A stretch of DNA of 64,000 bases from Flavobacterium pectinovorum (GTDB lineage: Bacteria > Bacteroidota > Bacteroidia > Flavobacteriales > Flavobacteriaceae): NCBI RefSeq assembly GCF_900142715.1, contig NZ_FRBX01000005.1, forward strand, positions 1 through 64,000, in the 5' to 3' direction. Of the stretch, positions 1 to 9,319 are shown in pieces. Both the position numbers and the translations under genes were made by a program. Position 1 is the stretch's first letter, and every line of letters starts with the position of its first letter. The notes under the pieces are model-generated. The model was not told the origin of the DNA and ran no database searches. It was given only the letters and a program-made list of their open reading frames with translations.

Positions 1-1855
1 AACAACCCGACAAACTGTGATAGTGCGACTTCAATAATTGTTGTTACAGGCGGTGTATTAATCGCAAACCCTGATGCAGTAGTTTCTGTAGTTGCCACAA
101 ACCAGCCACAAACTGTGGTAAATGTTTTTGACAATGATACAAACAACAGCATCGCTGTTGTACCAAATGACGTCAACTTAACAATAGTAACAGCAGATCC
201 AACAGGATTTTTAACTTTAAACCCTGACGGAACCGTAACCTTGGGAGCAAACGCACCTTCAGGAACTTACGAAATTGTGTATCAAATCTGTGAGAAATTA
301 AACCCTTCAAATTGCAGTTCGGCTTCAGTAAAAGTAACAGTTGGTACGCCGGTTATTGATGCAGTGGAAGAAACAACAGCAGCTGTAGTTAATGGAGTTC
401 TTGGCGGAACAACAGAATCGTTAATTGCCAATGATACCTTAAATGGAAACCCAGTTGTTATCGGAACAAATCCAGGAGAAATAAAACTTTCAGGAGTAAT
501 GCTTCCAACAGGATTCGTATTAAATTCAGACGGAACCATAACTGTGCCGGCAAGTACTCCGGCAGGAAATTATAATGTAGAATACAAAATTTGCGAGATC
601 AATAACCCTACAAACTGTGACAGTGCAACTTCAATAATTGTTGTTACAGGCGGTGTATTAATCGCAAATCTTGATGCAGGAGCTTTGGTAGTTGCTACAA
701 ACCAGCCACAGACTGTGGTAAATGTTTTTGATAATGATACAAACAACGGCATCGCTCTTGTGCCAAATGACGTCAACTTAACAATAGTAACAGCAGATCC
801 AACAGGATTTTTAACTTTAAACCCTGACGGAACCGTAACCTTGGGAGCAAACGCACCTTCAGGAATTTATGAAATCGTGTATCAAATCTGTGAGAAACTA
901 AACCCGACAAATTGCAGCTCGGCTTCAGTAAAAGTAACAGTTGGCACACCAGTTATCAATGCAGTGGAAGAAACAACAACAGCTGTAGTTAATGGAGTTG
1001 TTGGCGGAACAACAGAATCGTTAATTGCCAATGATACCTTAAATGGAAACCCAGTTGTTATCGGAACAAATCCAGGAGAAATAAAACTTTCAGCGGTAAC
1101 GCTTCCAACAGGATTTCTATTAAATGCAGACGGAACCGTAACTGTGCCGGCAAGTACTCCGGCAGGAAATTATAATGTAGAGTACAGAATTTGCGAGATC
1201 AATAATCCGACAAACTGTGACAGTGCAACTTCAATAATTGTTGTTACAGGCGGTGTATTAATCGCAAATCTTGATGCAGGAGCTTTGGTAGTTGCTACAA
1301 ACCAGCCACAAACTGTGGTAAATGTTTTTGATAATGATACAAACAACGGCATCGCTGTTGTACCAAATGACGTCAACTTAACAATAGTAACAGCAGATCC
1401 AACAGGATTTTTAACTTTAAACCCTGACGGAACCGTAACCTTGGGAGCAAATGCACCTTCAGGAATTTATGAAATCGTTTACCAAATCTGTGAGAAGCTA
1501 AATCCGGCAAATTGCAGTTCGGCTTCAGTAAAAGTAACAGTTGGCACACCAGTTATCAATGCAGTTGAAGAAACAACAACAGCTGTAGTTAATGGAGTTC
1601 TTGGTGGAACAACAGAATCGTTAATTGCCAATGATACCTTAAACGGAAATCCGGTTGTTATCGGAACAAATCCTGGAGAAGTAAAGCTTTCAGCGGTAAC
1701 ATTTCCAACAGGATTTGTATTGAATGCAGACGGAACTGTAACTGTACCGGCCAATACTCCGGCAGGAAACTATAATGTAGAATACAAAATTTGCGAGATC
1801 AATAATCCGACAAACTGTGACAGTGCAACTTCAATAATTGTGGTTACAGGTGATG
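1..1855 (+). repeat. In-frame 600-bp tandem repeats inside the adhesin gene
   Basis: The sequence repeats with an exact 600-base period: units at 1-600, 601-1200 and 1201-1800, with the next copy starting at 1801 and diverging after about 1855. Bases 181-240, 781-840 and 1381-1440 are identical. Each unit encodes two 100-residue modules. The near-identity points to recent duplication or gene conversion. The array probably continues upstream of the window. Confidence 0.95.
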
Positions 1856-3135
1856 GACTTCAGGCAAATCCTGATGTAATTCCTTCAGTTGTGGAATCAA
1901 AACTGCCCCAGGTTCTTGTGAATGTTTTTGATAATGATACAAACAACGGAATTGCTGTGGTACCTAATGATTTAAACTTAACAATTGTAACGGCAGATCC
2001 AACAGGTTTCTTAACCGTAGGTTCTGATGGAGTAGTAAATTTAGGAGCAAACGCACCTTCAGGAACTTATGAACTTACCTATCAAATCTGTGAGAAACTA
2101 GATTCAAAAAACTGCAGCCAGGCTATTGTACGTGTTAAAGTTAATGCAGTTATGCCAGTTACTCCTGCAACGCCAATTGTTGCTAATAATGATGGACAAG
2201 TTTTTGTAGACGGAATCAATGGGCAATTAGCTTTCATCAATATTTTAGATAATGACCTATTAAACGGTTTGCCTGTAAATGAATCAGATGTTGTGATTTC
2301 AAATACACCAAATTCTTATTTTGAATTTAATTCAGACGGAACGGTAAATGTATTACCAAATACACCTGGAGGAAGTTATACATTAACATACCAAATCTGC
2401 GAAAAAGCAAATTCAACAAATTGTGCTACAGCAACATTAAGTGTTTTTGTTGAAGTTCCGGCAATTGCAATTATTAAAACAGCAATTTTCAATGACGAAA
2501 ATAAAGACGGATATGCAAATGCAGGAGAGACAATTACCTATAAATTCAAAATAACAAATACAGGTAATGTTCCTTTAATGAAAATTATAGTTTCGGATTT
2601 ATTACCAGGAATTATACTTTCAGGAGATGCAATTGATTTAGGTGTAAACGAATCTGATGAAAATAATTTTACAGCTATTTATAAGATAAACCAAAGTGAT
2701 ATCAATGGTGGAAGTGTAAGCAATCAGGCAATTGTGCAAGGAAAAAGTGCAGCAGGAGTTGTAGTTGAGGATAAATCAGATGATTCTAATAACATGGAAG
2801 ATAAACCTACAGTTTTACCATTAAATGGTTGTCAGATAACAGTTCTTAATGGATTCTCTCCAAATGGAGATAGTAAAAACGAGAGATTTTATATTCAGGG
2901 CTTAGAATGTTATCCTGAGAATACAGTTGAAATATACAACCGTTGGGGAGTTTTAGTTTTTGATATTGATCACTATAACAATGAAGACAGAGCTTTTTTT
3001 GGATATTCTGCAGGACGAACAACCATGAAACAATCAGAAGGATTACCTGTTGGGACTTATTTCTATATTCTGAAATATAGAGACAGTGAGTCAAATCAAC
3101 ATGAAAAATCAGGTTACTTATATATCAATAAATAA
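1..3135 (+). CDS. Repeat-rich surface adhesin with gliding/T9SS type B C-terminal domain (5' end outside window)
   Basis: The reading frame is open from base 1, so the gene starts upstream; about 1,044 residues are visible. The protein is a chain of roughly 100-residue Ig-like/cadherin-like beta modules, each with a C-x7-C pair (CEKLNPSNC, CEINNPTNC). Modules alternate in two types that together give a 200-residue unit. After about residue 820 comes a DUF11/DUF7507-like domain (GETITYKFKITNTGNVPL). The last 100 residues, from CQITVLNGFSPNGDSKNE through YNRWGVLVF to KSGYLYINK, are a gliding-motility-associated (CHU-type) C-terminal domain, the type B signal for type IX secretion. Family knowledge says such proteins are exported across the outer membrane and anchored at the surface with help from a SprF-like protein, and one is encoded directly downstream. 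Adhesion or gliding is inferred; the ligand is unknown. Confidence 0.9.
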   Translation, partial: NNPTNCDSATSIIVVTGGVLIANPDAVVSVVATNQPQTVVNVFDNDTNNSIAVVPNDVNLTIVTADPTGFLTLNPDGTVTLGANAPSGTYEIVYQICEKLNPSNCSSASVKVTVGTPVIDAVEETTAAVVNGVLGGTTESLIANDTLNGNPVVIGTNPGEIKLSGVMLPTGFVLNSDGTITVPASTPAGNYNVEYKICEINNPTNCDSATSIIVVTGGVLIANLDAGALVVATNQPQTVVNVFDNDTNNGIALVPNDVNLTIVTADPTGFLTLNPDGTVTLGANAPSGIYEIVYQICEKLNPTNCSSASVKVTVGTPVINAVEETTTAVVNGVVGGTTESLIANDTLNGNPVVIGTNPGEIKLSAVTLPTGFLLNADGTVTVPASTPAGNYNVEYRICEINNPTNCDSATSIIVVTGGVLIANLDAGALVVATNQPQTVVNVFDNDTNNGIAVVPNDVNLTIVTADPTGFLTLNPDGTVTLGANAPSGIYEIVYQICEKLNPANCSSASVKVTVGTPVINAVEETTTAVVNGVLGGTTESLIANDTLNGNPVVIGTNPGEVKLSAVTFPTGFVLNADGTVTVPANTPAGNYNVEYKICEINNPTNCDSATSIIVVTGDGLQANPDVIPSVVESKLPQVLVNVFDNDTNNGIAVVPNDLNLTIVTADPTGFLTVGSDGVVNLGANAPSGTYELTYQICEKLDSKNCSQAIVRVKVNAVMPVTPATPIVANNDGQVFVDGINGQLAFINILDNDLLNGLPVNESDVVISNTPNSYFEFNSDGTVNVLPNTPGGSYTLTYQICEKANSTNCATATLSVFVEVPAIAIIKTAIFNDENKDGYANAGETITYKFKITNTGNVPLMKIIVSDLLPGIILSGDAIDLGVNESDENNFTAIYKINQSDINGGSVSNQAIVQGKSAAGVVVEDKSDDSNNMEDKPTVLPLNGCQITVLNGFSPNGDSKNERFYIQGLECYPENTVEIYNRWGVLVFDIDHYNNEDRAFFGYSAGRTTMKQSEGLPVGTYFYILKYRDSESNQHEKSGYLYINK

Positions 3136-3182
3136 AAAAATATGCAGCTTAGTTTAGCTAAGCCGTTTTTAAAACTTATTAA

Positions 3183-4094
3183 ATGAAAAAATTAATTTTA
3201 GTTTTTATGTTTTTTTCAGTTGTGTGTTCAGCGCAACAAGATGCACAATATACACAATACATGTACAATACCATAGAAATTAATCCGGCTTATGCAGGAT
3301 CACGAGGCGTTTTAAGTGTTTTTGGTTTATATCGTACGCAATGGGTTGGTCTTGATGGCGCTCCGGAAACGAGTACTTTTTCTATAAATACACCATTAAA
3401 TAATAAGAAATTAGGGTTGGGAGTTTCATTGGTAAATGATAAAATCGGGCCAACAAACGAAAATACATTGTCGGCTGATTTCTCTTATAGTATTCAAACT
3501 TCCGAATCGGCTAAGCTTTCCTTTGGTATAAAAGGAACAGCAAATCTTTTTAATATTGATTTAAACAAATTAAGTTTTGAAGATCAGGATGATCCGCAAT
3601 TTCAGGACTTAAAAAATAAGTTTACTCCAAATGTGGGCGCCGGTATTTATTGGCATTCTGATAAAGCATATTTAGGATTATCTGTTCCTAATTTTATTCA
3701 GACAAATCGCTATAATGATAATGATATTGCCATTTTTAAAGACAAAATTAACTACTATTTTATAGCGGGTTATGTGTTTAATTTAGATCGTTTAGAGTAT
3801 ATAAAATTCAAACCTGCCATATTAACAAAAATGGTAGAAGGAGCGCCTTTGCAGGTTGATGTTTCGGGTAATTTTATGTTTAATGATAAGTTTGTTGTAG
3901 GTCTTGCTTATCGCTGGAGCGCTTCAGTAAGTGCGTTGGCAGGTTTTCAGGTTACAAATGGTTTGTACATCGGGTATGGTTACGATCATGAAACTACTAA
4001 TTTACGAAAATACAATTCAGGTTCACATGAAATTTTCCTGCGCTTTGACTTTTTAAATAATTATAATAGAATGACATCACCAAGATTCTTTTAA
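3183..4094 (+). CDS. PorP/SprF family type IX secretion membrane protein
   Basis: 303 residues with an N-terminal signal peptide ending near CSAQ, followed by the family hallmark QYTQYMYNTIEINPAYAGSR. The rest is rich in alternating hydrophobic residues, as expected for an outer-membrane beta-barrel. PorP/SprF proteins are outer-membrane partners of proteins carrying type B T9SS C-terminal domains and are needed for their secretion or attachment. The gene lies 47 bases after such an adhesin and 11 bases before an OmpA protein, so the three probably form one operon and this one serves that adhesin. The exact paralogue (SprF itself or a relative) cannot be decided here. Confidence 0.9.
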   Translation: MKKLILVFMFFSVVCSAQQDAQYTQYMYNTIEINPAYAGSRGVLSVFGLYRTQWVGLDGAPETSTFSINTPLNNKKLGLGVSLVNDKIGPTNENTLSADFSYSIQTSESAKLSFGIKGTANLFNIDLNKLSFEDQDDPQFQDLKNKFTPNVGAGIYWHSDKAYLGLSVPNFIQTNRYNDNDIAIFKDKINYYFIAGYVFNLDRLEYIKFKPAILTKMVEGAPLQVDVSGNFMFNDKFVVGLAYRWSASVSALAGFQVTNGLYIGYGYDHETTNLRKYNSGSHEIFLRFDFLNNYNRMTSPRFF

Positions 4095-4105
4095 GCAATT
4101 TAAAT

Positions 4106-6109
4106 ATGAAGATTAAAAATTTACTTTATACCTTTTTGTTATTTAATTTTTTTCTTAATGCAAATGCTCAAAGTTTAAGCGTAAGGCAGGCAGATAAAAA
4201 GTATAATAATTATGCTTACGCTGATGCAATAAAATTATACGAAAATGCAATAAAAGAAGGCAGTACCGAAGAAAACGTATTTCAGAAACTGGGCAACTCG
4301 TATTACTTTACCGGTGATTTGAAACAAGCCTTAAAATGCTATCAGGAATTATTTGCGATTAATCGAAATCAGGAAGCAGAGTATTTGTATATATATTCTC
4401 AATGCTTAAAATCGGCTGGAAATTATACTAAATCAGATGAAATTTTAGATATTTTTAGCGAAAAAGCGCCTTTGGACAAAAGAGGAATTTTGTTTAAGAA
4501 AAACCGAAATTATTTAGATGATATTAAAGCAAATTCAGGGCGATATGAAATTGCCGATGCCGGAATTAATTCTAAAGATTCTGATTACGGAAGTGCTCTT
4601 ATAGATAATAAACTCGTTTTTACCTCTGCCAGAGATACAGGCGGAATCATAAAAAAGAACTTTAAATGGACAAATAAATCTATTTCTGCTTTATATGCTG
4701 TTGACTTAATGCCAGACGGAAGTATTAGCAATCCTGTATTTTTTCATAAAAAAGGTTTAAAAACAAGATTCAACGAATCGACACCCGTTTTTACAAAAGA
4801 CGGAAAAACGATGTATTTTACCAAAAACAATTCTATAAAAGGTAAAAGAGGTCAAAGCGAAAATAAAGTAACATTGCTAAAGCTTTATAAAGCAATTTTA
4901 ATTAATGATGAATGGAGCAACGTGCAGGAACTTCCTTTTAATAGCGATCAATACAGCGTTGCGCATCCTGCATTGAGTTTTGATGAAAAGATCTTGTATT
5001 TTGCATCAGATATGCCGGGAACTTTAGGTTTGTCTGATTTATTTAAAGCAAGCATCAATAATGATGGAACTTATGGGAAACCCGAAAATTTAGGCGCAGA
5101 TATCAATACTGAAGGCAGAGAAACATTTCCATTTATATCAAACGATAACGAAATTTACTTTGCCAGTGATGGCCGTCCTGGTTTAGGCGGACTTGATGTT
5201 TTTGTTGCAAAAATAAACAATGATGGTTCATTTGAAGAAGTACAAAACCTTGGAGAACCAATAAATAGCAAACAAGATGATTTTGCATTTATAATTAATA
5301 GTAAAAACAGAAATGGTTTTTTCTCTTCAAACAGAGAAAATAGTCTTGGACTTGATGATGTTTACAGATTTACAGAAATTCGAAAACTAGTTTGTGAGCA
5401 GGATTTAATGGGAACTGTTACTGATGCAGAAACAAATCAAACACTTTCGAATGTAACATTGTCATTATTTAATGAAGCCTATCAATTTGTTGCAGAAGTA
5501 GTTTCAGATCAAAACGGAAATTATATTTTTCCAAATGTAAAATGCGGTAAAAAATATTTCATAAAAACATCCAAAACAGATTATGAAATTAAGGAAGTTC
5601 CAATAGCATTAAAAAGAATAAATGGAAAAACCACTTTGGCAATTGCTATCCAAAAGAAATTTACACCTTTGATTGCAAAACAAGTAGTTGTTAAAACCAC
5701 TAAAGTTAATCCTGTAATAATTAAATCTATTAAAGTAGGAACAGATCTGGCGAAATTACTACATATTCCGATGAACTTTTTTGATTTGGGTAAAGCGACG
5801 ATTAAAAAAAGTTCAGAACCACAATTGCAGAAAATTGTTGATATCTTAAACCAGTATCCAACATTAAAATTAGACATTCGTTCTCATACAGACAGTAGGC
5901 AATCTGCAGAAAACAATATGGTCCTTTCAGAAAAAAGAGCACAATCTACCAAAAATTGGCTGATTCAAAAAGGAATCGACGGCAATCGATTAGCAGCAAA
6001 AGGATACGGAGAAACCAAATTGGTAAACCGCTGCGCCGATGGTGTAAAATGTACCGAGCAAGAACATCAGCAAAACAGACGAAGCGAATTTATTATTACT
6101 TATTTGTAA
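4106..6109 (+). CDS. OmpA family protein with TPR, beta-propeller and peptidoglycan-binding domains
   Basis: 667 residues. Order of parts: signal peptide (1-22, ending NANAQ); TPR-like helices (about 25-135); a WD40/PD40-type beta-propeller (about 160-430) with repeats such as YFASDGRPGLGGLDVF; a carboxypeptidase-regulatory-like beta sandwich (about 433-510); and an OmpA C-terminal domain (about 550-667) with RSHTDSR and QNRRSEF, the peptidoglycan-binding signature. This architecture is common beside PorP/SprF genes in Bacteroidota and resembles PorE-like proteins thought to link T9SS outer-membrane parts to the cell wall. It follows the SprF-like gene by 11 bases. A strong hairpin terminator follows the stop. 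Confidence 0.88.
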   Translation: MKIKNLLYTFLLFNFFLNANAQSLSVRQADKKYNNYAYADAIKLYENAIKEGSTEENVFQKLGNSYYFTGDLKQALKCYQELFAINRNQEAEYLYIYSQCLKSAGNYTKSDEILDIFSEKAPLDKRGILFKKNRNYLDDIKANSGRYEIADAGINSKDSDYGSALIDNKLVFTSARDTGGIIKKNFKWTNKSISALYAVDLMPDGSISNPVFFHKKGLKTRFNESTPVFTKDGKTMYFTKNNSIKGKRGQSENKVTLLKLYKAILINDEWSNVQELPFNSDQYSVAHPALSFDEKILYFASDMPGTLGLSDLFKASINNDGTYGKPENLGADINTEGRETFPFISNDNEIYFASDGRPGLGGLDVFVAKINNDGSFEEVQNLGEPINSKQDDFAFIINSKNRNGFFSSNRENSLGLDDVYRFTEIRKLVCEQDLMGTVTDAETNQTLSNVTLSLFNEAYQFVAEVVSDQNGNYIFPNVKCGKKYFIKTSKTDYEIKEVPIALKRINGKTTLAIAIQKKFTPLIAKQVVVKTTKVNPVIIKSIKVGTDLAKLLHIPMNFFDLGKATIKKSSEPQLQKIVDILNQYPTLKLDIRSHTDSRQSAENNMVLSEKRAQSTKNWLIQKGIDGNRLAAKGYGETKLVNRCADGVKCTEQEHQQNRRSEFIITYL

Positions 6110-6125
6110 ATAAATTTATCAATAT

Positions 6126-6160
6126 AAGCCCTTTTCTAAATTTTTAGAAAAGGGCTTTTT
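6126..6160 (+). terminator. Rho-independent terminator after the adhesin operon
   Basis: A perfect 15-bp stem (6126-6140 with 6143-6157) is followed by a T-rich run. It lies 16 bases after the OmpA stop codon and closes the adhesin-SprF-OmpA operon. Confidence 0.9.
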
Positions 6161-6365
6161 TATTTGTAAAAACTAAGTTTGATCAAAAGTGGTGTGTTAT
6201 TCGCAAAAAAACTTTGAAAATGATTCTATTCTTTGTTAGAAAATTCTTAAATTCAAAAATACGATGTATAATGTTTAAAATGAGATATTTATGGGGTTAA
6301 AAAATGAGGCTGAATGATTTTTATGTTTATTTTTTTCTAACTTTATAGGACTAAATTTTTCAGAT

Positions 6366-6791
6366 ATGACTGTAGAACAAATATTAAACACAAAAGGGAG
6401 AAATGTGTATTCAGTACGTTCAACAACAACTGTTTTTGAAGCATTGAAAGTAATGGGCGAAAAAAATATCGGAGCTATTCTTGTCATAGACGGATCTGAT
6501 TTAAAAGGTATTTTGTCTGAAAGGGATTATGCTCGAAAAATTGTTTTAAAGGACAAATCATCCAAAGAAACTTTTGTTCATGAAATTATGGAAAGCCATG
6601 TTTTTTCTGTCAAACTCTCCAATAATATTGAAGATTGCATGGAACTGATGAGTACAAAAAGAATCAGACATTTACCGGTTTTAGAAAATGAAATTGTAGT
6701 TGGAATAATTTCTATAAGCGACGTTGTTAAAGCAATTATAGAAATTCAAAAAGACACAATTAATCATTTGAATTCTTATATTTCACAATAA
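6366..6791 (+). CDS. CBS domain-pair protein
   Basis: 141 residues, almost entirely a tandem CBS (Bateman) module. The first CBS covers about 1-65 (GAILVIDGSDLKGILSERDY) and the second about 72-135 (RIRHLPVLENEIVVGIISISDV). Bateman modules bind adenine nucleotides or S-adenosylmethionine and act as energy sensors; no effector domain is attached, so any target is a separate protein. There is no signal peptide, so it is cytosolic. It stands alone between two terminators, and its own promoter is not clear; a weak TAACTTTA lies upstream. Confidence 0.85.
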   Translation: MTVEQILNTKGRNVYSVRSTTTVFEALKVMGEKNIGAILVIDGSDLKGILSERDYARKIVLKDKSSKETFVHEIMESHVFSVKLSNNIEDCMELMSTKRIRHLPVLENEIVVGIISISDVVKAIIEIQKDTINHLNSYISQ

Positions 6792-6818
6792 AATAAATAA
6801 AAAAGACACCTAGTAATT

Positions 6819-6850
6819 AAATAGTCCAACATAATTTGGGCTATTTTTTT
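6819..6850 (+). terminator. Terminator after the CBS-domain gene
   Basis: An 8-bp stem with one G-U pair (6820-6827 with 6838-6845) is followed by a T run to 6850. It separates the CBS gene from malic enzyme. Confidence 0.7.
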
Positions 6851-6915
6851 ATTACCTCAATTTTCTTTTTAACAAAAGAAAGCTATAAAAACACGCCATT
6901 TTAAGTGAAGACTTA

Positions 6916-6923
6916 TATCTTTG
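6916..6923 (+). promoter_or_regulatory. Bacteroidota -7 box for malic enzyme
   Basis: TATCTTTG matches the TAnnTTTG consensus and lies 25 bases before the start codon at 6949. Confidence 0.65.
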
Positions 6924-6948
6924 TAAGCTAGAATAAAAGCAAAAAACA

Positions 6949-9243
6949 ATGAACAAAGAGAGTAAAAGAAGAGAGGCGTTACTGTACCATTCAGAACCAA
7001 CTCCAGGAAAAATTCAGGTAGTTCCAACAAAAAAATATGCAACACAAAGAGATTTATCTTTGGCTTATTCGCCAGGAGTTGCAGAGCCATGTTTAGATAT
7101 TGCAGCAAACGTAGAAGACGTTTACAAATATACAGCAAAAGGAAATTTAGTTGCCGTTATCTCAAACGGTACAGCTGTTTTAGGATTAGGAAATATAGGT
7201 CCGGAAGCTTCTAAACCGGTAATGGAAGGGAAAGGATTACTTTTTAAAATATTCTCTGATATTGACGTTTTTGATATTGAAGTAAATACAGAAAATGTTG
7301 AAGAATTTATTCAGACTGTAAAAAATATTGCCCCAACTTTTGGAGGGATTAATCTGGAAGATATTAAAGCGCCGGAATCTTTTGAAATAGAAAGAAGATT
7401 GGTAGAAGAATTGGATATTCCGGTAATGCACGATGATCAGCATGGTACGGCAATTATCTCTTCGGCAGCATTGATTAATGCGCTTGAATTGGCAGGAAAA
7501 AAAGCAGAAGATGTAAAAGTCGTAGTTTCAGGAGCAGGTTCGGCTGCGATTGCGTGTACTGATTTATATGTTTTGTTAGGCGTAAAAGTCGAGAATATAA
7601 TGATGTTTAATAGTAAAGGACTTTTAACAAAAGACAATCCTTCGTTATCAGAATTACAATTAAAATACGCGGTTGACGGTGCCAAAATTGAATTGGCAGA
7701 AGCCGTAAACGGAGCTGATGTTTTCATCGGATTATCTTCGGGAGATATTTTAACGCCGGCAATGTTATTAACAATGAAAGACAATCCGATTGTTTTTGCA
7801 ATGGCAAATCCAAATCCGGAAATCGATTATAATTTAGCTGTAGAAACGCGTAAAGACGTGATTATGGCTACGGGACGTTCTGATTTTCCTAATCAGGTAA
7901 ACAATGTTCTTGGTTTTCCTTATATTTTTAGAGGAGCGCTGGATGTAAGAGCTACAAAAATTAACGAAGCGATGAAAATGGCTGCTGTTAAGGCTTTGGC
8001 TATTTTGGCAAAAGAACCAGTTCCGGAGCAGGTTAACGTAGCTTACGGAGCAACAAAATTAGGTTTTGGTCAGGAATATATCATTCCAAAACCATTTGAT
8101 CCAAGGTTGATTACAATTGTAGCGCCAGCTGTTGCAAGAGCTGCAATGGAATCAGGAGTTGCAAAAAATCCTATTACAGACTGGGCAGCTTATGAAGATG
8201 CACTTCGTGAGCGTATGGGTAACGATAATAAAATGGTGCGTTTAATGACAAACCGTGCAAAAATGGATCCAAAAAGAATTGTTTTTGCAGAAGCAGACCA
8301 ATTAAACGTTCTTAAAGCAGCGCAGATTGTTCATGAAGACGGAATTGGTTTTCCGATTTTATTAGGAGATAAAGAGATTATTTTAGGACTTAAAAAAGAG
8401 TTAGGTTTTGATGCTGATATTGAAATCATTGATCCTAAAACTACTGAAGAAGAGGCAAGAAGAAACAGATTTGCCACTTTATATTGGGAAACAAGAGAAA
8501 GAAGAGGAGTTTCGCTTCTTGATTCTCAAAAATTCATGCGCGAAAGAAACTATTTTGCAGCCATGATGGTAAACTCAGGCGAAGCAGATGCTTTGGTAAC
8601 AGGTCATACAAGAAGTTATCCAAGTGTTGTAAAACCAATGTTGCAATTAATAGACAAAGCACACGGAGCGTCACTTGTCGCAACCGCAAACATGATGTTA
8701 ACATCTCGAGGACCAATGTTTTTATCAGATACAGCAATAAATATAAATCCATCTTCTGAGGATTTAGTGAATATTGCTATTATGACAGCAAAAACAGCTA
8801 AAATGTTTGGTGTTGAACCAGTGATTGCAATGGTGTCATTTTCAAACTTTGGATCATCTACAAGTCCTGGAGCGTCAAAAGTAAGAGAAGCTGTAGCTTA
8901 TTTGCATAAAAATCACCCTGAAATGATTGTTGATGGAGAAATTCAGGCAGATTTTGCTTTGAATCCGGAAATGCTTCAGGAAAAATTTCCTTTCTCTAAA
9001 TTAGCAGGTAAAAAAGTTAATACCTTAATTTTCCCTAACTTAGAATCGGCAAATATTACTTATAAGTTATTAAAAGAATTATATAAAGTAAATTCTATTG
9101 GTCCTATTATGATGGGTATGGGCAAACCGGTCCATATTTTTCAATTAGGTGCAAGCGTAGAAGAAATGGTTAACATGGCTGCAATCGCAGTAATTGATGC
9201 TCAGGAAAAAGAAAATAAAAAAAATAAACTTGCCAGAGAATAA
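6949..9243 (+). CDS. maeB: NADP-dependent malic enzyme with phosphotransacetylase-like C-terminal domain
   Basis: 764 residues, the usual length of the long MaeB type. The N-terminal half (about 1-425) is malic enzyme: SLAYSPGVAEPC, NGTAVLGLGNIGPEA, the MHDDQHGTA motif and a Rossmann VVSGAGSAAIAC. The C-terminal half (about 435-760) is a phosphate acetyl/butyryltransferase-like domain, which in known MaeB proteins is regulatory and senses acetyl-CoA. The enzyme converts malate to pyruvate and CO2 with NADPH formation and supports gluconeogenesis and NADPH supply. It is cytosolic. A -7 box precedes it, and ruvA follows after 76 bases with its own promoter, so it is probably monocistronic. Confidence 0.95.
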   Translation: MNKESKRREALLYHSEPTPGKIQVVPTKKYATQRDLSLAYSPGVAEPCLDIAANVEDVYKYTAKGNLVAVISNGTAVLGLGNIGPEASKPVMEGKGLLFKIFSDIDVFDIEVNTENVEEFIQTVKNIAPTFGGINLEDIKAPESFEIERRLVEELDIPVMHDDQHGTAIISSAALINALELAGKKAEDVKVVVSGAGSAAIACTDLYVLLGVKVENIMMFNSKGLLTKDNPSLSELQLKYAVDGAKIELAEAVNGADVFIGLSSGDILTPAMLLTMKDNPIVFAMANPNPEIDYNLAVETRKDVIMATGRSDFPNQVNNVLGFPYIFRGALDVRATKINEAMKMAAVKALAILAKEPVPEQVNVAYGATKLGFGQEYIIPKPFDPRLITIVAPAVARAAMESGVAKNPITDWAAYEDALRERMGNDNKMVRLMTNRAKMDPKRIVFAEADQLNVLKAAQIVHEDGIGFPILLGDKEIILGLKKELGFDADIEIIDPKTTEEEARRNRFATLYWETRERRGVSLLDSQKFMRERNYFAAMMVNSGEADALVTGHTRSYPSVVKPMLQLIDKAHGASLVATANMMLTSRGPMFLSDTAININPSSEDLVNIAIMTAKTAKMFGVEPVIAMVSFSNFGSSTSPGASKVREAVAYLHKNHPEMIVDGEIQADFALNPEMLQEKFPFSKLAGKKVNTLIFPNLESANITYKLLKELYKVNSIGPIMMGMGKPVHIFQLGASVEEMVNMAAIAVIDAQEKENKKNKLARE

Positions 9244-9294
9244 CTATATTTTAATTTAACAATAATTTTGTCGTCTTTTTATTGCAATTATTGT

Positions 9295-9302
9295 TATATT
9301 TG
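9295..9302 (+). promoter_or_regulatory. -7 box for ruvA-sprA
   Basis: TATATTTG is a perfect TAnnTTTG box 17 bases before the ruvA start. Confidence 0.7.
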
Positions 9303-9319
9303 GGGCTTTAAATTAAATT

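Noticed and set aside
282..1754. Long antisense open frames in the adhesin repeats
   Set aside because: They recur with the 600-bp period and are shadows of the coding strand; no start signals or family resemblance.
1..1855. CRISPR-like periodicity
   Set aside because: The repeat unit is 600 bases, in frame and coding, with no spacer structure.
5956..6147. Small plus-strand frame at the end of the OmpA gene
   Set aside because: It overlaps the conserved OmpA domain in another frame and runs into the terminator.
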